Assembly (NCBI GenBank): GCA_002633005.1
Contig: NMRA01000014.1
Span: forward strand, 996,970-1,060,969
From: Phoronis australis
Taxonomy: Eukaryota > Phoronida > Phoronidae
DNA: 64,000 nucleotides
Direction: 5' to 3'
The translations under genes and the position numbers were made by a program. The notes below the pieces were generated by a model that worked only from the letters and a program-made list of their open reading frames with translations, ran no database searches and was not told the origin of the DNA. Shown in pieces: positions 24,562 to 36,319 of this stretch. How positions within the stretch are numbered: position 1 is the first letter of the stretch; the number at the start of each line of letters is the position of its first letter.

Positions 24562-26770
24562 CACGTTTGTTCGAGAACCCTCATCTCTATGCCTAATGTC
24601 ACCTTGGGCTTTGACGTCACAACACAAGATGGTGTACATATCAACTGTCTACATATTACAACGCAGGATGAATGTCAGATTTTATTTACTGACGAGTTAC
24701 CTGGGGGCACTGCTGCTGACTATGCCTAGCATATTAATGACACACTTGAAAATATTGCCGATGTGTATGCCACTTACCATAATCTTGATTTTGAGGACTG
24801 TCGGCTGGCAATGATTAAGAATTTTTCGAATACAATGAGTGACTGGGCCATTATAAATCATATTACCATAACCATGCTCGAGATACACTGGTATACATCA
24901 CTCAACAAACTTAACTGTCACCTTCATCCATTGGACACCATCGCCACTTCATACAGACCTGTACTGAAGTCTCATTAAAATGTACTGGGAAAAGTCTTTG
25001 ACTGCAATTGCTTTTTTTTAATTTATGTATTTGAGTATAATAATTGTACTATAGATTTCTTTGTAGTATTGATCCCAGATACAATGTCTCTTGGAGCTTT
25101 CTGGTTATGTATATTAATTGTACTGAATATTTCACAACATTGAAAAAAACACAATTGTTATGCAGCAAATCGTGTGTTAGCCCTCAACAAAGTTCGCTTG
25201 AAGGATGACAAAGGCAACCCCAAAAGCTTCAAAGCTTTCCTGGATGAAGCCCAGCTTGGGTGTGGATTCATTCAACGGTATCGGGGCAACAGAGTACATT
25301 TGTTGTTTGATTTGTGTGGAAAATATTTCCAATGTCAAAATTCATTTCATGAATTTCTGGCTTGCAGTGCCTTACAGAAAGCTGTCTGTGCAGATTTCTC
25401 TCCTGAATTGGCCACAATAGAATTTCAAGTTTTTGGACTTGTGGGAAAATTGTTAAGTGGTCCTTGGATGAAACGAATTTTCCAAGCTGCCAGTGACGTA
25501 AACCACATCGAGGCTTTCAAACACGTCCAGTATGTGGTTTACAAGTGCAAATCAACTGTGGACAACTCCATGTACACGCTTGTAGTGTTCGCAATCGTGT
25601 TTTGGTTAGGACAGGAAGAGGAAGTTCAGAAAAGAGCCAGCCATTTTATAACCAGACATTGTGTTCTTAATAAAGTTTTATATCGATCATTGTCGTCTTC
25701 ATCAACACACTACATTGGCCATGAGGATCTGCTGTGAAACACTTAGGAATCCATCTTGAGCTAGAGTGTGTCAGGATAGCTGGAGGTTTGCCGCATTACC
25801 CTAAATTTGACTGTTTTGGAGATGGCTTGCAGGTATGTTCAAAGTAGGTAAATCGCCTAAAGACAAACATTTTCGAAGGCTACGAAATCAGTAACCCAGT
25901 ACACCAAGGAGCATTGCTCCTTACCTATGGTCTCAATGACATTTTTGACTCTCTTTTGTGCAATGATGGTGTCATGTCTGCGTGCTATTGTTGAGATTTC
26001 GGAGTCAGTACAGACGGTACTTCAATGGACACCACCCAGCAAGTTCTACTCGAGACAAGTTCTGCAAGATTACATAACATGGACAGTGAGGAGGTGATGG
26101 GGATGTTCAGTGATTTAAAGGTTAAGGCCCCAAATGCCACGTTGTGTAATATGTCCTCAAAATTGAGAGCACAGAAGAATAAAGTAATAGAAAATCTCAA
26201 TGCTTTGACAGACGACAGGCAAACCACTGTTATTAAAGCGGTAATCCATCTTGGAAGCACTGTGACTTCAGAAGGACCCAGTCGGCTGAAGTGAACAAAG
26301 AACTGAAAAAAGACTCAAAGCAAAGGTATCACAAAAGAAGTGCAGCTTTGTACAAAACTTAAGAAAAAGTTAAAAAGCAAAGCTTTAGACATTGAAAAGG
26401 ACTTCCCTGATTTGAACCCAAACCTGAGAGATTCATTAAAAGATATAATGAACAGTCGTATTGTTAGCAGACATATTCTGCACAGGTGGATTGAAAACAA
26501 TGGTCACTATATCGTAGAAAAGTGGGAAAACTCCAAATATGCCAAAAAAGGTCACACATATCTGCATCAAGTTACACTTGTCCACAACAATGACCTATTA
26601 CACTCGTGCAATTTTGTTGTATAAAACTGTGATAACATTCAAACCATTTGATATAGGGAAGCTTATGATGTAGCCTTTCCAATGGTGCCAAATTCTTTGT
26701 TAAATGTGGAAAAAAAATTTTGTCACGTCCCTAGCTATGCGCCGCGTACCTTGTCCAGTGCAGAGGAAAA
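24562..26770 (+). mobile_element. Unidentified element inserted into gypsy pol
   Basis: The gypsy RNase H is interrupted near 24561 and resumes near 26836, so about 2.2 kb here is a later insertion or a chain of them. It contains the 187-aa ORF at 25174 and shorter ORFs at 26025-26294 and 26340-26624 on the same strand. Clear terminal repeats were not found by eye, so borders are approximate. Confidence 0.5.
25174..25737 (+). CDS. Unidentified transposon-like protein fragment
   Basis: The 187-aa open frame starts MLALNKVRLKDDKGNPKSFK, but the frame is open further 5', so the true start is not known. Notable blocks are FIQRYRGNRVHLLFDLCGKY and FQVFGLVGKLLSGPWMKRIF. This pattern (basic start, RGNRxxxLF, GLxGKLLxGPW) resembles proteins I associate with multicopy elements in animal genomes, but I cannot name the family. 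The ORFs at 26025-26294 and 26340-26624 (lysine-rich, coiled-coil-like) may be later parts of the same broken protein. It lies inside gypsy pol, which argues against a host gene. Confidence 0.5.
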   Translation: MLALNKVRLKDDKGNPKSFKAFLDEAQLGCGFIQRYRGNRVHLLFDLCGKYFQCQNSFHEFLACSALQKAVCADFSPELATIEFQVFGLVGKLLSGPWMKRIFQAASDVNHIEAFKHVQYVVYKCKSTVDNSMYTLVVFAIVFWLGQEEEVQKRASHFITRHCVLNKVLYRSLSSSSTHYIGHEDLL

Positions 26771-26835
26771 CTATTGTCAGACCAAGAAAGGATTGGTCGT
26801 CGTTTAGGCGGTAGAGAAATTTTCGAAATCTCTAA

Positions 26836-28150
26836 TTGGTCGTACATTCGAAATTTACAAGGACCACAAACCGTTGCTTGGATTACTTGGAGAAAATCGT
26901 GCAATTCCAACTACGGCTTCCGGGACGATTATTCATTGGAGTTTGTCTCTTTCTAAGTATAACTACAAACTGGTGTACAAGCCAGATGCTCAAAATCACT
27001 AACGCCGACTGTTTATCACAATATCCCCAGCTGAACATTGTACATGCTTTGGAAGTTGGCGAGAAAGTGCAGTTATCTGAACATTTGATCGTGACCCTAT
27101 TCTCGCATAGGTTGGAAAGAATCGGACTGTGGTGATAACGAGTTGAAACCATACATTTCTCGCAAGGATGAGTTTACCCTCATGAATGGTTGTGTACTGT
27201 GGTGTTTTTGTGTTGTGATACCACCCCAAGGCCAAGATAAGGTTACCTAGGAGATACATGACATGCACCTAGGGATTCTAGGAATGAAAGGGCTAGCTCG
27301 AGGTTATGTGTGGTGGCCTGAAATAGACAAGGATCCAGAGCGGAAAGTTAATACATGGCATACATCCAGTCGGTTCAGTCGTTCTCTGATCGCAATCACC
27401 AACCATCCCGCGGAAACTGTACGACAGATCACATGACAAGTCACGTGACAACTCAGTGGCCTGATGAAGTCGAGAGGAGGACGCAACGTAGCCATCTCCA
27501 CGTAGTGTAAGTCCAGTAATAGATTTATTGATTCTTATACTATGACTCAACTGGATGACTGAAAACATTCATCATATCACCAACCATTACACTCATGGGA
27601 GTTTCCATCGAAACTATGGTCATGTTTGTATATCGATTACGCAGGACCGTTGGAAAGTAACATGTATTTAGTAGTAATGGATGCTCATTCAAAGTGGTTG
27701 GATGTTATTCCTACTAGTGGATCTACTTCAGCTACGACGATCAAGACATTGCGTTCGCTATTTTGCGTCCACAGGTTGCTGGATATGTTGGTGTCTGATA
27801 ACGTGTCATCGTTCACCAGAGCGGAATTTCAGGAGTTCATGAAAAAGAATGGAATTCAACACGTAACAGGTGTCCCCTACCATCCCGCTACAAACAGGTT
27901 AGCAGAGAGAGCCATGTGTAATTTCAAAGAAGCAATGAGTAAGAATCAAGGGACATTGGAAGACGAACTGTGTTGATTTTTATTTGATTATCGCATCACT
28001 CTTCATGCGGCAATGGCTGTTCCCCTGTGTGAGTCGCTAATGAAGCGCCACTTTGTTTCACACTTTGATCGCATGGTGCCCTCGGTGAGTGATAGAGTGC
28101 GAGACCCAACCGTCCCAGATGAAACACAACAAACGCTCCAGGCATTTACA
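26836..28150 (+). pseudogene. Broken gypsy pol: end of RNase H and integrase
   Basis: RNase H end (NADCLSQYPQLNIV, reached through frame breaks) is followed by the integrase. The zinc-binding region reads LGILGMKGLARGYVWWPEID near 27265-27330. After about 200 bp of foreign or decayed sequence the catalytic core is open at 27626-27976. It shows IDYAGPL, then VSDNVSSF, then HPATNRLAERAM, so the three acidic D, D, E positions are all still visible. A stop at 27974 and later shifts follow. Confidence 0.88.
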
Positions 28151-28169
28151 AGTGTTTGAGATAGGTGAT

Positions 28170-28410
28170 TAATGTGCTCGTCAGGAACTACTCGAGTTAC
28201 AGTTCAATAAATACCGGGGAATGTTGAAGGCATTACATCACCAGTGTCTAGCAAATTCAAACTGGCTGCAGACAACTAGTCAGGAAGCATTTGTCAAGCA
28301 TGAAAACATGATGGCTAACTCCCTGGTCGCTGAGTTCCAAGATGTCTTCGACTACAGTATAGGTAGACTGGAAGGACCTGTCAAAATGAATGTACAGGAG
28401 GGAGCTGCAG
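28170..28410 (+). pseudogene. Out-of-order gypsy pol piece (protease-RT linker)
   Basis: The ORF ending at 28430 contains NSLVAEFQDVFDYSIGRLEG, the typical linker just before gypsy RT. It comes after the integrase rather than before it and is cut at about 28410 by the truncated LTR of the next element. The order shows rearrangement or insertion of separate copies. Confidence 0.7.
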
Positions 28411-29322
28411 TTTTCCTGCATGTGTTTTAGTTACTTGGATGTCGTTTGCTTTTATGCTGTAATTCTTGTAACATTCAATTGGTTTTATATATTACGTCGT
28501 ACACCGACGATGTTACATTGGCGACAAGGATATATTTTCAATGAAACTTTTTGAAGATGGTAGAAGGAGGAGATAGTTCACATATACCAAAATTCGACTG
28601 TTTTTCCAATCCAGCCACAGTAGGATCAAGATGGGAGCAGTGGTTGAAAGCAGTTTGCCTATAGTAAAGGCCTGGTCATAGAGCCAGGTTCTGACAAGAA
28701 TTGCCAGAGGCGCTGAGCTCAGCTGTTACATTACGCTGGTCCCGAAGTACAGGATATTTTTGGACCTTGACGGACACGGGCACAGCCAAATATTACGACT
28801 TGGCAGTCCAGAAACTGAACGAACACTTTGTTCCCCAAGTGAACACTGCTTTCGCCCGACATTCGTTTCGTCAACTAACGCAAAAGGACGGTGAAACAAC
28901 ACTGCAATTCGCAACTCGTTTGCGACAAGCAGTGAAAGAGTGTGCGTATGAGGCCGACACAGACAACCACATCCACGACAAAATTTTGTCAAAACACAAT
29001 CAGAATACCTGAGACAAAAATTGCTTGAAGAAGGAAAGGATCTCACCCTAGGAAGAACTCTAGAAATAGCCAAAAGCTGCTAAGGAAAGGAAAGATTTCA
29101 TGTATTGAGTTTCTAACAGATGCTTATTAGTTCCGGTAGCACTTAAATGTATGACTGTTAATCACGTGTCACTATGACGTATATCCTTAGCGTGTATAAA
29201 TAGTTTTCCTGCATGTGTTTTAGTTACTTGGATGTTGTTTGCTTTAATGCTGATTACTTTGACAATATAATTCTTATAACATTCAATTGGTTTTATATAC
29301 GTCGTACACCAATGACGTTACA
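28411..29322 (+). mobile_element. Second gag-only LTR retrotransposon, left LTR truncated
   Basis: The right LTR is about 29101-29322 (222 bp). Its last ~110 bp recur at 28411-28517, so the left LTR has lost its 5' half. The left LTR is followed by ttggcgacaaggatat, the same primer-binding type as in the first element. The gag region 28558-29090 begins MVEGGDSSHIPKFDCF and has stops and shifts. A block near 28801-29012 (LTQKDGETTLQFATRLRQAV) is typical gypsy gag. A purine tract, aaggaaaggaaaga, precedes the right LTR. No pol is present. Confidence 0.85.
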
Positions 29323-30330
29323 GTAACTACCAGCAGAAAGCCTGCACACAAACTTCCACTCAATTCAGCACACATAGCCTGCAAATTCTATGGTTTGTCA
29401 CATGGTATACGAAAAGCAGATTGTCTAGCCTGGGGCAAAACATACTCTGTCATAAGCACAACCATTTTGCGTCGAAATGTGCCACTGCTGGTAAAGTTGT
29501 AGTATCTGGTAATATTCGACAAACGACCTGTACACTAGTGATGTGGAACGGCACACACGAACACCAGTTGGTGAAACCACTGCATCGGAGTTTAATAAGC
29601 ACACTAACCAAACCCACAACATGAATCTGATCAAAGTTAATAACTGCCTCATCATATATCAAGTGGCAAAAGAAGACATAGGTCTGGGTGAATTGGGTGA
29701 GGCCCACCTCTGTGTGAACAAAGATGTCAAAGCTACGACTTTGCCATTCAGAATAATGTACCTGTTGCACTGCGTAACTGTGTAAAGGAAGAAATCAACT
29801 GCCAGGTTACTCTTGGAGTCCTATTACCTGTAACAGAACCTATTGAGTGGGTCAGACAGATGACTGCTGTTCACAAACCCAATGGCAAGCTGCACCTGTG
29901 CATTGATCCTCAATCCTTAAACCAAGCAGTGCTAAGACAGCAATTCAAACTTCCCAGAGTAGACGAAGTACTGCCTATGCTGATACACTTAGCCATGCAT
30001 TCCTGAATACTGTTGACTATGAAGGACATCTCAGACGCACGTCTGCAGGAAGTGAAGAAGGCAACCGATGAAGATCTCCTGATGTCCTCATTAAGCTCAT
30101 GTCGTCTGAACGAGTGGCCTAATAAACATTGAATGCCTGCTGAGCTGAAGACATATCACAGTATGCACGACATCCTCTCATGTGAAGCTGGAATCATCCA
30201 AAACTTTGAAGTGATTGTGATCCCAAGTCAAATGTTTAAGGACATAAGGACATCAGCGCACACGTGCACATTAACTAGGACTACTTTTTTCCCACCACAA
30301 GTGCCAAGGCCAATCAGATAACCAAGGGCG
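29323..30330 (+). pseudogene. Fragments of gypsy gag zinc knuckle, RT start and integrase
   Basis: In order: a zinc-knuckle region split over two frames (CKFYGLSHGIRKADC then CHKHNHFASKC, about 29365-29480); the RT start near 29790-29960 (VTEPIEWVRQMTAVHKPNGK and LCIDPQSLNQAV); and, after an internal loss, the RNase H-integrase linker near 30130-30240 (ELKTYHSMHDILSCEAGII). Most of RT and RNase H is deleted. It is a separate copy from the pol at 23439. Confidence 0.8.
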
Positions 30331-31375
30331 CAAAGCTTTTTGAGAACAAGCTTGAGTTACAGTCAATTTACACATAACTATATTCAAATCAATGATGCCA
30401 GTTCATCATGAACTCCCACGCATACACTGAGGTCATACATAGTGCACACCTCCAATGGAACTGTTTGACAAAAGCACCAGGACTTAGGGCATTACGTGAC
30501 GTGGAACAGACAGATGTCAAAACCGAACCTGTACACTGTTAGGAATTGCTATTGTTAATGACCTGGTCTCACTAGTTATAAGTATTTTCAAGGATTCTGC
30601 TTCATTGGTTCACCCTCCTGTGAAGGAGATGTAGTGTTAGTTAAGCATCTGTCGCATACTTTGTTACAACCCCATTATTTAGTTACAAGTTGTCCCACCG
30701 AATGGCGCTGTTCTTGTATTCATCCTCGAGTACCCAATAAAACATGGCTGACATTTTAGAATGCTAAATTTAGTAAAAAAGTGGCCCTAGCCAGATTACC
30801 CCAAACATAAAAAAAACGCTCTCCTCCATAGAAACATCAAAACTCACAATGATTTTTCATCAAACCTGTGATGTACTGAGGCACTGGGGCAAAAAAAATG
30901 CCACTAGAGGACATAGCCACCAAAAGGGGGGTCACAGCAGTGATCAGTTTGGCCCGAACTTTCATAGGTAGTGCCGTCTCCTAAATAACAAATCGGCCAA
31001 GTTTCATAAAAATCCTGAGCGCGACTTGGTATAAGCAAATGCAAACCAATGACATTTCCTCCTCAATAGGAACAATACCACTAGATTTCGTAATGCTTCA
31101 AGTGGCTCAGCAGAGAGAGGTTAGAGCCAAAAATGGACAAAGAAAGGCCAACAGAGGCGTACCATAATCATATCAGTTGAAAAATAGGTAGGTGACAATT
31201 TCATCTTGATAGCAGCACCAGTGTTCTCCACAGCGTGTTTTCACTAGACGTACTAATGAGTTTAACCGACTGGTTTGAACTGAACTGCGACAAGTTTAAA
31301 AAAAGCGGTTTTAGGAAAATACTGTCATATATGTACCAAGCCACACTTTTATGGCTGTCACACACATACCAATGA
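30331..31375. other. No gene seen; 3' side of ZDHHC4
   Basis: No coding signal is visible. Part of it may be 3' untranslated sequence of ZDHHC4, which ends at 31650 on the minus strand. Confidence 0.4.
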
Positions 31376-31650
31376 AGCCAAAGCTCTGTTATCACTGCCA
31401 CATATGTAACAAGTCATAAATCTTATCACTGCCAAATGTGTAATAAATCGCAGCTGTGTTATCAATGCTACATGATTGTGTAACAAGTCACAGCTCTGTT
31501 ATCGCTGCCACATATTATGTAAAAAGTCACAGCTTTGTTATCACTGCCACATAATTATTTAACAAGTCACAGCACTGTTATCACTGCCACATATGTAACA
31601 AGCCACAGCTATGTTATCACTGCCACTTAACTAACAAACCAAAGATCTGT
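31376..31650 (-). repeat. 37-45 bp tandem repeat reaching the ZDHHC4 stop codon
   Basis: About eight units share cagctctgttatcactgcc followed by acatatgtaacaagtca. The last, diverged unit (agatctgttaatgctt) overlaps the ZDHHC4 stop codon at 31650-31652. The array therefore lies in the start of the 3' untranslated region and seems to include the end of the coding sequence. Confidence 0.85.
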
Positions 31651-34600
31651 TAATGCTTCATTTTCTTGCTTGTATGCGACTGTGACAGAAGCACTTCCTT
31701 GATGTTTCTCCACAGACTCTTGTTGTAGACACAGTGTCCTGTGCGGCCCATCACCATCAGCTTATACCTCTCATATGATGTCTTGTTAATGCAGACTAGA
31801 TATAGGTGAAAGAGCAGAAGGCCAGCCAGGACAAGGACAGTCACCGTAACACTAACAGTCAGTAGCACCACCCGTGGGTATTGGTTGAAGAAGTACTGCA
31901 ACACAGAGGGTAGTGAGTGAATACAGCAGTGGCACCTACACACAAGTATTAGCACAAGTTTTAGGCAAATAACATTTTGTTGACAAAAAGAAATAAACTA
32001 TCCCTTGAGTGTAATTTTCTTAATACAGAGTAACCATGCAAAGACGATTTGGTGAGGCACGGGACCTAAAAAGAATAATCAATGGATTTCTACCAATGCT
32101 ATCACTGTCTGGTTTAATTGCTAGCTTATTCATCATGGGAAGTAACATACAGGGTCATGTTGACTGCTACACGAAACACTTCAATCATTATCGGCTGTTG
32201 AAGGTAGGTTGAATCCCCCATAAAACCTTTGTGTTAGCTATCATTGACTGCCTGCACACAAGCATGACAAATGAACACCAAGTACAACATACCTGAGTCA
32301 GAGACCAGTAGGTCATATGTCTCTCTATATCATACTTGTCAATGTACTTGACGTGCATTAGGTGATACCGGTCTGTTATGTCCATCAACATGTGGGCCGA
32401 CATGAGAACAGCGTTAGTGCCAGACATGATGACAGTGAGCAGGAAGGCCAGGAAGTAGCGATGGTTGTTAGCTCCAATACAGCTATTGGTCCACACACAG
32501 TGGTGGTCGTAGCGTAGTATGCACCTCTTACACATCACTGCAATATACAATAAACAAAGTCAGTTAGTTCACTCACAATGGTGGTCAACATTTGGAGAAT
32601 ATTGCATAAGGTATAGTACTTGGAAGTTTCATATGGATCCGATAAGCTGCTTCTGAGATATAATGTTCTGAAGTTGGCCAAAATTGGAGATTTTTCTAGG
32701 GTCCTACATGATCTTTTAAGACCTTAACTCATAATGTAGATGGCTCAGACCAAGATGGGAGGTCAGTACTAACTCCCCACGGTGCCTAGACTGGGGTGGT
32801 CATTGCTAACTCACCACAAAGCCTAGACTGGGCTGATCAGTGCTAACTCCCCACAGAGCTAACTCACCACAGTGTCTAGACGGGGCTGGTCAGGGCTAAC
32901 TCCCCACAGAGCTAACTCACCACAGTGTCTGGACTGGGCTGGTCAGCACTAACTCCCCACAGTGTCTAGACTGGGCTGGTCATTGCTAACTCACCACAGT
33001 GCCTAGACTGGGCTGATCAGTGTTAACTCACCACAGTGCCTGGACTGGGCTGATCAGTGCTAACTCACCACAGTGCCTAGACTGGGCTGATCAGTCTTAA
33101 CTCCCCACAGTGTCTAGACTGGGCTGGTCAGTGCTAACTCACCAGTGTCTAGACTGGGATGGTTAACGCTAATTCACCACATTGTCTCAACTAAGCTTGT
33201 CAGTGTTAACTCACCACAATGCCTAGACCGGGGTGGTCTGTTCATCCTACACTCCTCACAGTATCCAGTACTCCTGTACACGACATCATCATATCTATAT
33301 GCTGTCCTGTATTGCTTCAAATTGTTCCTCTCAATATAGCCAGGATCAGTATAGCAGCACAGTCCAAATGAGATCGTTGAGGCAACCAGGAACATTAATG
33401 GTAGCAAGGTGTGATTAGTCAAGCTGTCCACAGCGTACAAGTAAGGAAGTACATCTACCACTAACACCACATGAGCCAGACAGGTTAGTAGGCAATAGAC
33501 TCCTTGGTAGAAATGGTTCCTGCAACAGCAAGGTTTACGAGTGAGTTCAAGCAATTCTTCTGAAAGTTTGTCGACTGGACATTTTCTAGTACTTGAATCA
33601 ATACTTCATTTCCCCACATTTATTGGAGTCCTTACATAAATTTCTTTAATTTGGACAATAGATACTCTATAAACCTCTAGTTTATTTTAATAAATAATTA
33701 CTTTAAAACCATGGCTTTTAATTACTGTCATCATAGACTCCTGCGAATACAAATCAGGTATTTCAGTAGCAAATGTACAAATCTAGCACTTACCTTTCAT
33801 GCAATAAGTAACTGAAACTTGTCAACAATATGTCCTGGCAGTCTTGTGGTAGTATCTGAAATAAACAACATACAGTATTTGTTAAGATTAGCAACAGTGA
33901 ATTCACAAAAACTTGTTAGAAACAATCACATCTTGGCAGGGCAACAATTTGACCCTACAAAGCGTTATGTTCTTACGATGGTGAAAACATAATTATTTTG
34001 ATCAAGTCAAAGCTTGAACGAAATAGACAATATTGGTCACAGAGGTCAACGGCAAACAGTCAAGACATTAACCTTTGTCTCACACTATAAGGAACGCTGT
34101 GTTGGCAGCTCCTTTGTATGATTTCATGTATTGCACAGTCTATGTTCCGATAATGTTGACACAAACCACAGAGCCCGATATTTGAGAAATACAATGCGGG
34201 CCAAAATCACCTAGGTCCCAAATCTTAGAGGCGGCCCAAATTGAAGAATCCTTACGGTTTGTAGTTGACGAAACTTTCAAGCTGTCAGTGATGGCAATAT
34301 GTAGCCATTGTATCATAAATGTGTGGGCGCATAATAAGACTCTAGGAATGGAATGCTATCATTAATCTCGAGCAAATGGCATTGCAATGCATGTGCGTGG
34401 GTGGACATTTGCATTCGTTTGTTCCGGCGTTGTAAAAATATTAATTACCACCAAGGGGCACAGTAGTAGTCAGAAAGACAGTTGTCATCATCTGTTTTCA
34501 CGTTTGCCAAATATGACAGCAGTCCTGCAAGGGATTCAGGAAATACAGCCATGGACGCCAGACAGAGATGATAGCAATAAGCAACCACATACAAAAGATA

Positions 34601-34981
34601 ACTGCAGGTGGTCTGGTACACATTGTACGAGATGTGCTCAGTAGGAACCCTTGCACTGAACTGGAACCATATTTATTCTTCGTTATATAATAAAAATCAA
34701 GCTCAGGAGCTAGAGACCTGACTCAAAGGTCCAGCAATATGCCCCAGTAGGACTCGAACCCACAACCATGGGTAAAGGAAGTGAAAACCGACTTCATTAT
34801 GCTACAATGTATTCTCAGCCATACAAGTGGACACACATAAATAATCAAAGCATACCGGCCAGATATAATCTGTGAAGGTTGACGAGCAGATGCATACTAC
34901 TGTTGACGACCTGAAGTAATATGCAGCAGTACCAGTGATGAACACTAGCATATAGCATATCAGTAGTGTTGCAAAGTCCAT
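31650..34981 (-). CDS. ZDHHC4: Palmitoyltransferase ZDHHC4, complete, five exons
   Basis: DHHC enzymes transfer palmitate to cysteines of target proteins; mammalian ZDHHC4 works in the secretory pathway. Minus-strand exons are 34981-34856 ([17 protein letters not shown]), 33855-33794 (ending SYLLHER), 33519-33215, 32537-32293 and 31895-31650. All phases match and give 327 aa plus stop, close to the ~344 aa of human ZDHHC4. Motifs in order are an N-terminal membrane segment; NHFYQGVYC and a membrane pair; [12 protein letters not shown]; the Cys-rich domain [32 protein letters not shown] with the catalytic Cys; two more membrane segments; and the tail NKTSYERY with WRNIKEVLL, as in ZDHHC4. MDF at the N terminus and LLHERNH support ZDHHC4 over other family members. 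The first intron holds a SINE and the third a splice-site repeat array. Confidence 0.92.
32762..33215 (-). repeat. 37-bp array of copies of the ZDHHC4 exon 3 donor site
   Basis: About twelve units have a consensus on the + strand of taactcaccacagtgcctag followed by actgggctgatcagtgc. On the minus strand each unit is the end of exon 3 (codons for RSRHC) followed by the donor gtgagtta. The true junction at 33215/33214 is the right-hand member of the array. About half the units keep GTGAGTTA; the others read GGGAGTTA and have lost the GT. Confidence 0.93.
34603..34816 (-). mobile_element. tRNA-derived SINE, copy 1
   Basis: On the minus strand the head carries the B box gggttcgagtcc within ggttgtgggttcgagtcc. 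The tail ends with a conserved block, gtacaatgtgtaccagacca then cctgca. It shares head and tail with 43288-43512. It lies in the first ZDHHC4 intron, in the same direction as the gene. Confidence 0.85.
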
Positions 34982-35638
34982 CTAAGTCTCTTCTTCAACT
35001 GTTTCATGGAAAGCAAAGAGAAATACATCACACAATAAGTGAGCCATCAGGATCAAAGTCTTCAAGACTTGCTTCATATCAATCAATGGATGTACACATC
35101 AACAACTCATGTCCAAAGCGAATTATAGAACAAAAATTACCTGTTTATCTGAATGATCAGGTCAAGTACAGGCTTCTTAGCACCATCTGCATTCCACAAT
35201 GATTGACTCTAAGCCTAATGGTTTGGATACTCAGCTCTCACGCAGAGAAGACCACTTCAAGTCTCGACATATGACCAATGAAAACCCTGATTAACTGTTT
35301 GGACTTTATTTGGCCAGTTTTTTTTACCAGCAATGGCGCAAAGCTAGTGTTGTAAATTTTAGGATACAGGTTTGCACCAAGACTTGGTCCAAGTCCAAGG
35401 CTTGGGCTATCACACCATATGCTTATGGCTATGGCTGTACTGTACTATGAATCGACACGATGGACACAGGAGGACGTGATACACAGAACCCTCCTATAGC
35501 CTACTGAAATAAAATAAGCATTTTACAAACTGCTTTAAGTTACTTACTGACACCGTAGCCATAGCTGTAGCCATAGCGTAGCGAGACCTATTCCGCCATA
35601 ATAAACCTGTCCTGAACCTTATCCATTGCGACAGAAAA

Positions 35639-36100
35639 ATGTCGTTAAAACTCGTAAACCTCTCATTTCGAGATCTCATTACAGTTAACTGGGAACCAGT
35701 CGGATTCTTGACAGGTTCAGTGATGTACATTAACGACCGGGAGTGCAAGTGTTTTGTTTTGGATAACGAATTTGTAGGATTGAAAACCCTGTACCATGTG
35801 AGCATCAAACCATGCGTTTTGAGATAACTTATTTTTGAAATTATGATGGAATTCGTTCATGAGTGTGGCTGGTCTGCTACTCTTCTAATATTAGTAGCCT
35901 TGCATACGGTGCAGAGCTGCATATTATGCATAATGTTCACATATTAATATTCATCTGCAGAAAACCAATCATTGTTATGACCAATGCTCTTTAAATGCTA
36001 TAGTAGACCAAGCAGAAACAACAAAGGAGCTGAAAAATTGTCATGCTCTACACATCAATAGGTGCAAGCCCAGTTGCAATAGGCAACTGAAACACCACAG
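35639..36100 (+). CDS. Possible short gene, two exons, head-to-head with ZDHHC4
   Basis: Exon 1 is 35639-35797, starting ATG (MSLKLVNLSFRDLITVNWEP), with donor ccat/gtgagc. Exon 2 is 35961-36100, after the acceptor ttcatctgcag, open in the matching phase (KTNHCYDQCSLNAIVDQ ... CKPSCNRQLKHH), with possible donor cacag/gttgt. About 100 residues are visible, cysteine-containing in the second exon, with no family I recognise. The start lies 658 bp from the ZDHHC4 start on the opposite strand, which would fit a shared promoter. An end exon was not found. It could be chance, since a minus-strand ORF also covers exon 1. Confidence 0.35.
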
Positions 36101-36319
36101 GTTGTCATTGTTAGTTTAGTCCATTGTTGCTGTATATCATTACTCTGCGCGTGTAAGCAGGGTTTTCTTCAATTTTATTCTTATTCTTATTCTTCTTATT
36201 CTTCTTCTGACCAACTTTGAGGCTTAATAACTCCAAATTGGGTGCACGTACGGTCTTTAAATTCAGCATATGACTTTTGACAGAATATAAATTTTGATTG
36301 GTTATAGAATCATATTCCA

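Noticed and set aside
24425..24978. ORFs overlapping the RNase H segment
   Set aside because: Out-of-frame shadows of decayed gypsy pol and the sequence after it.
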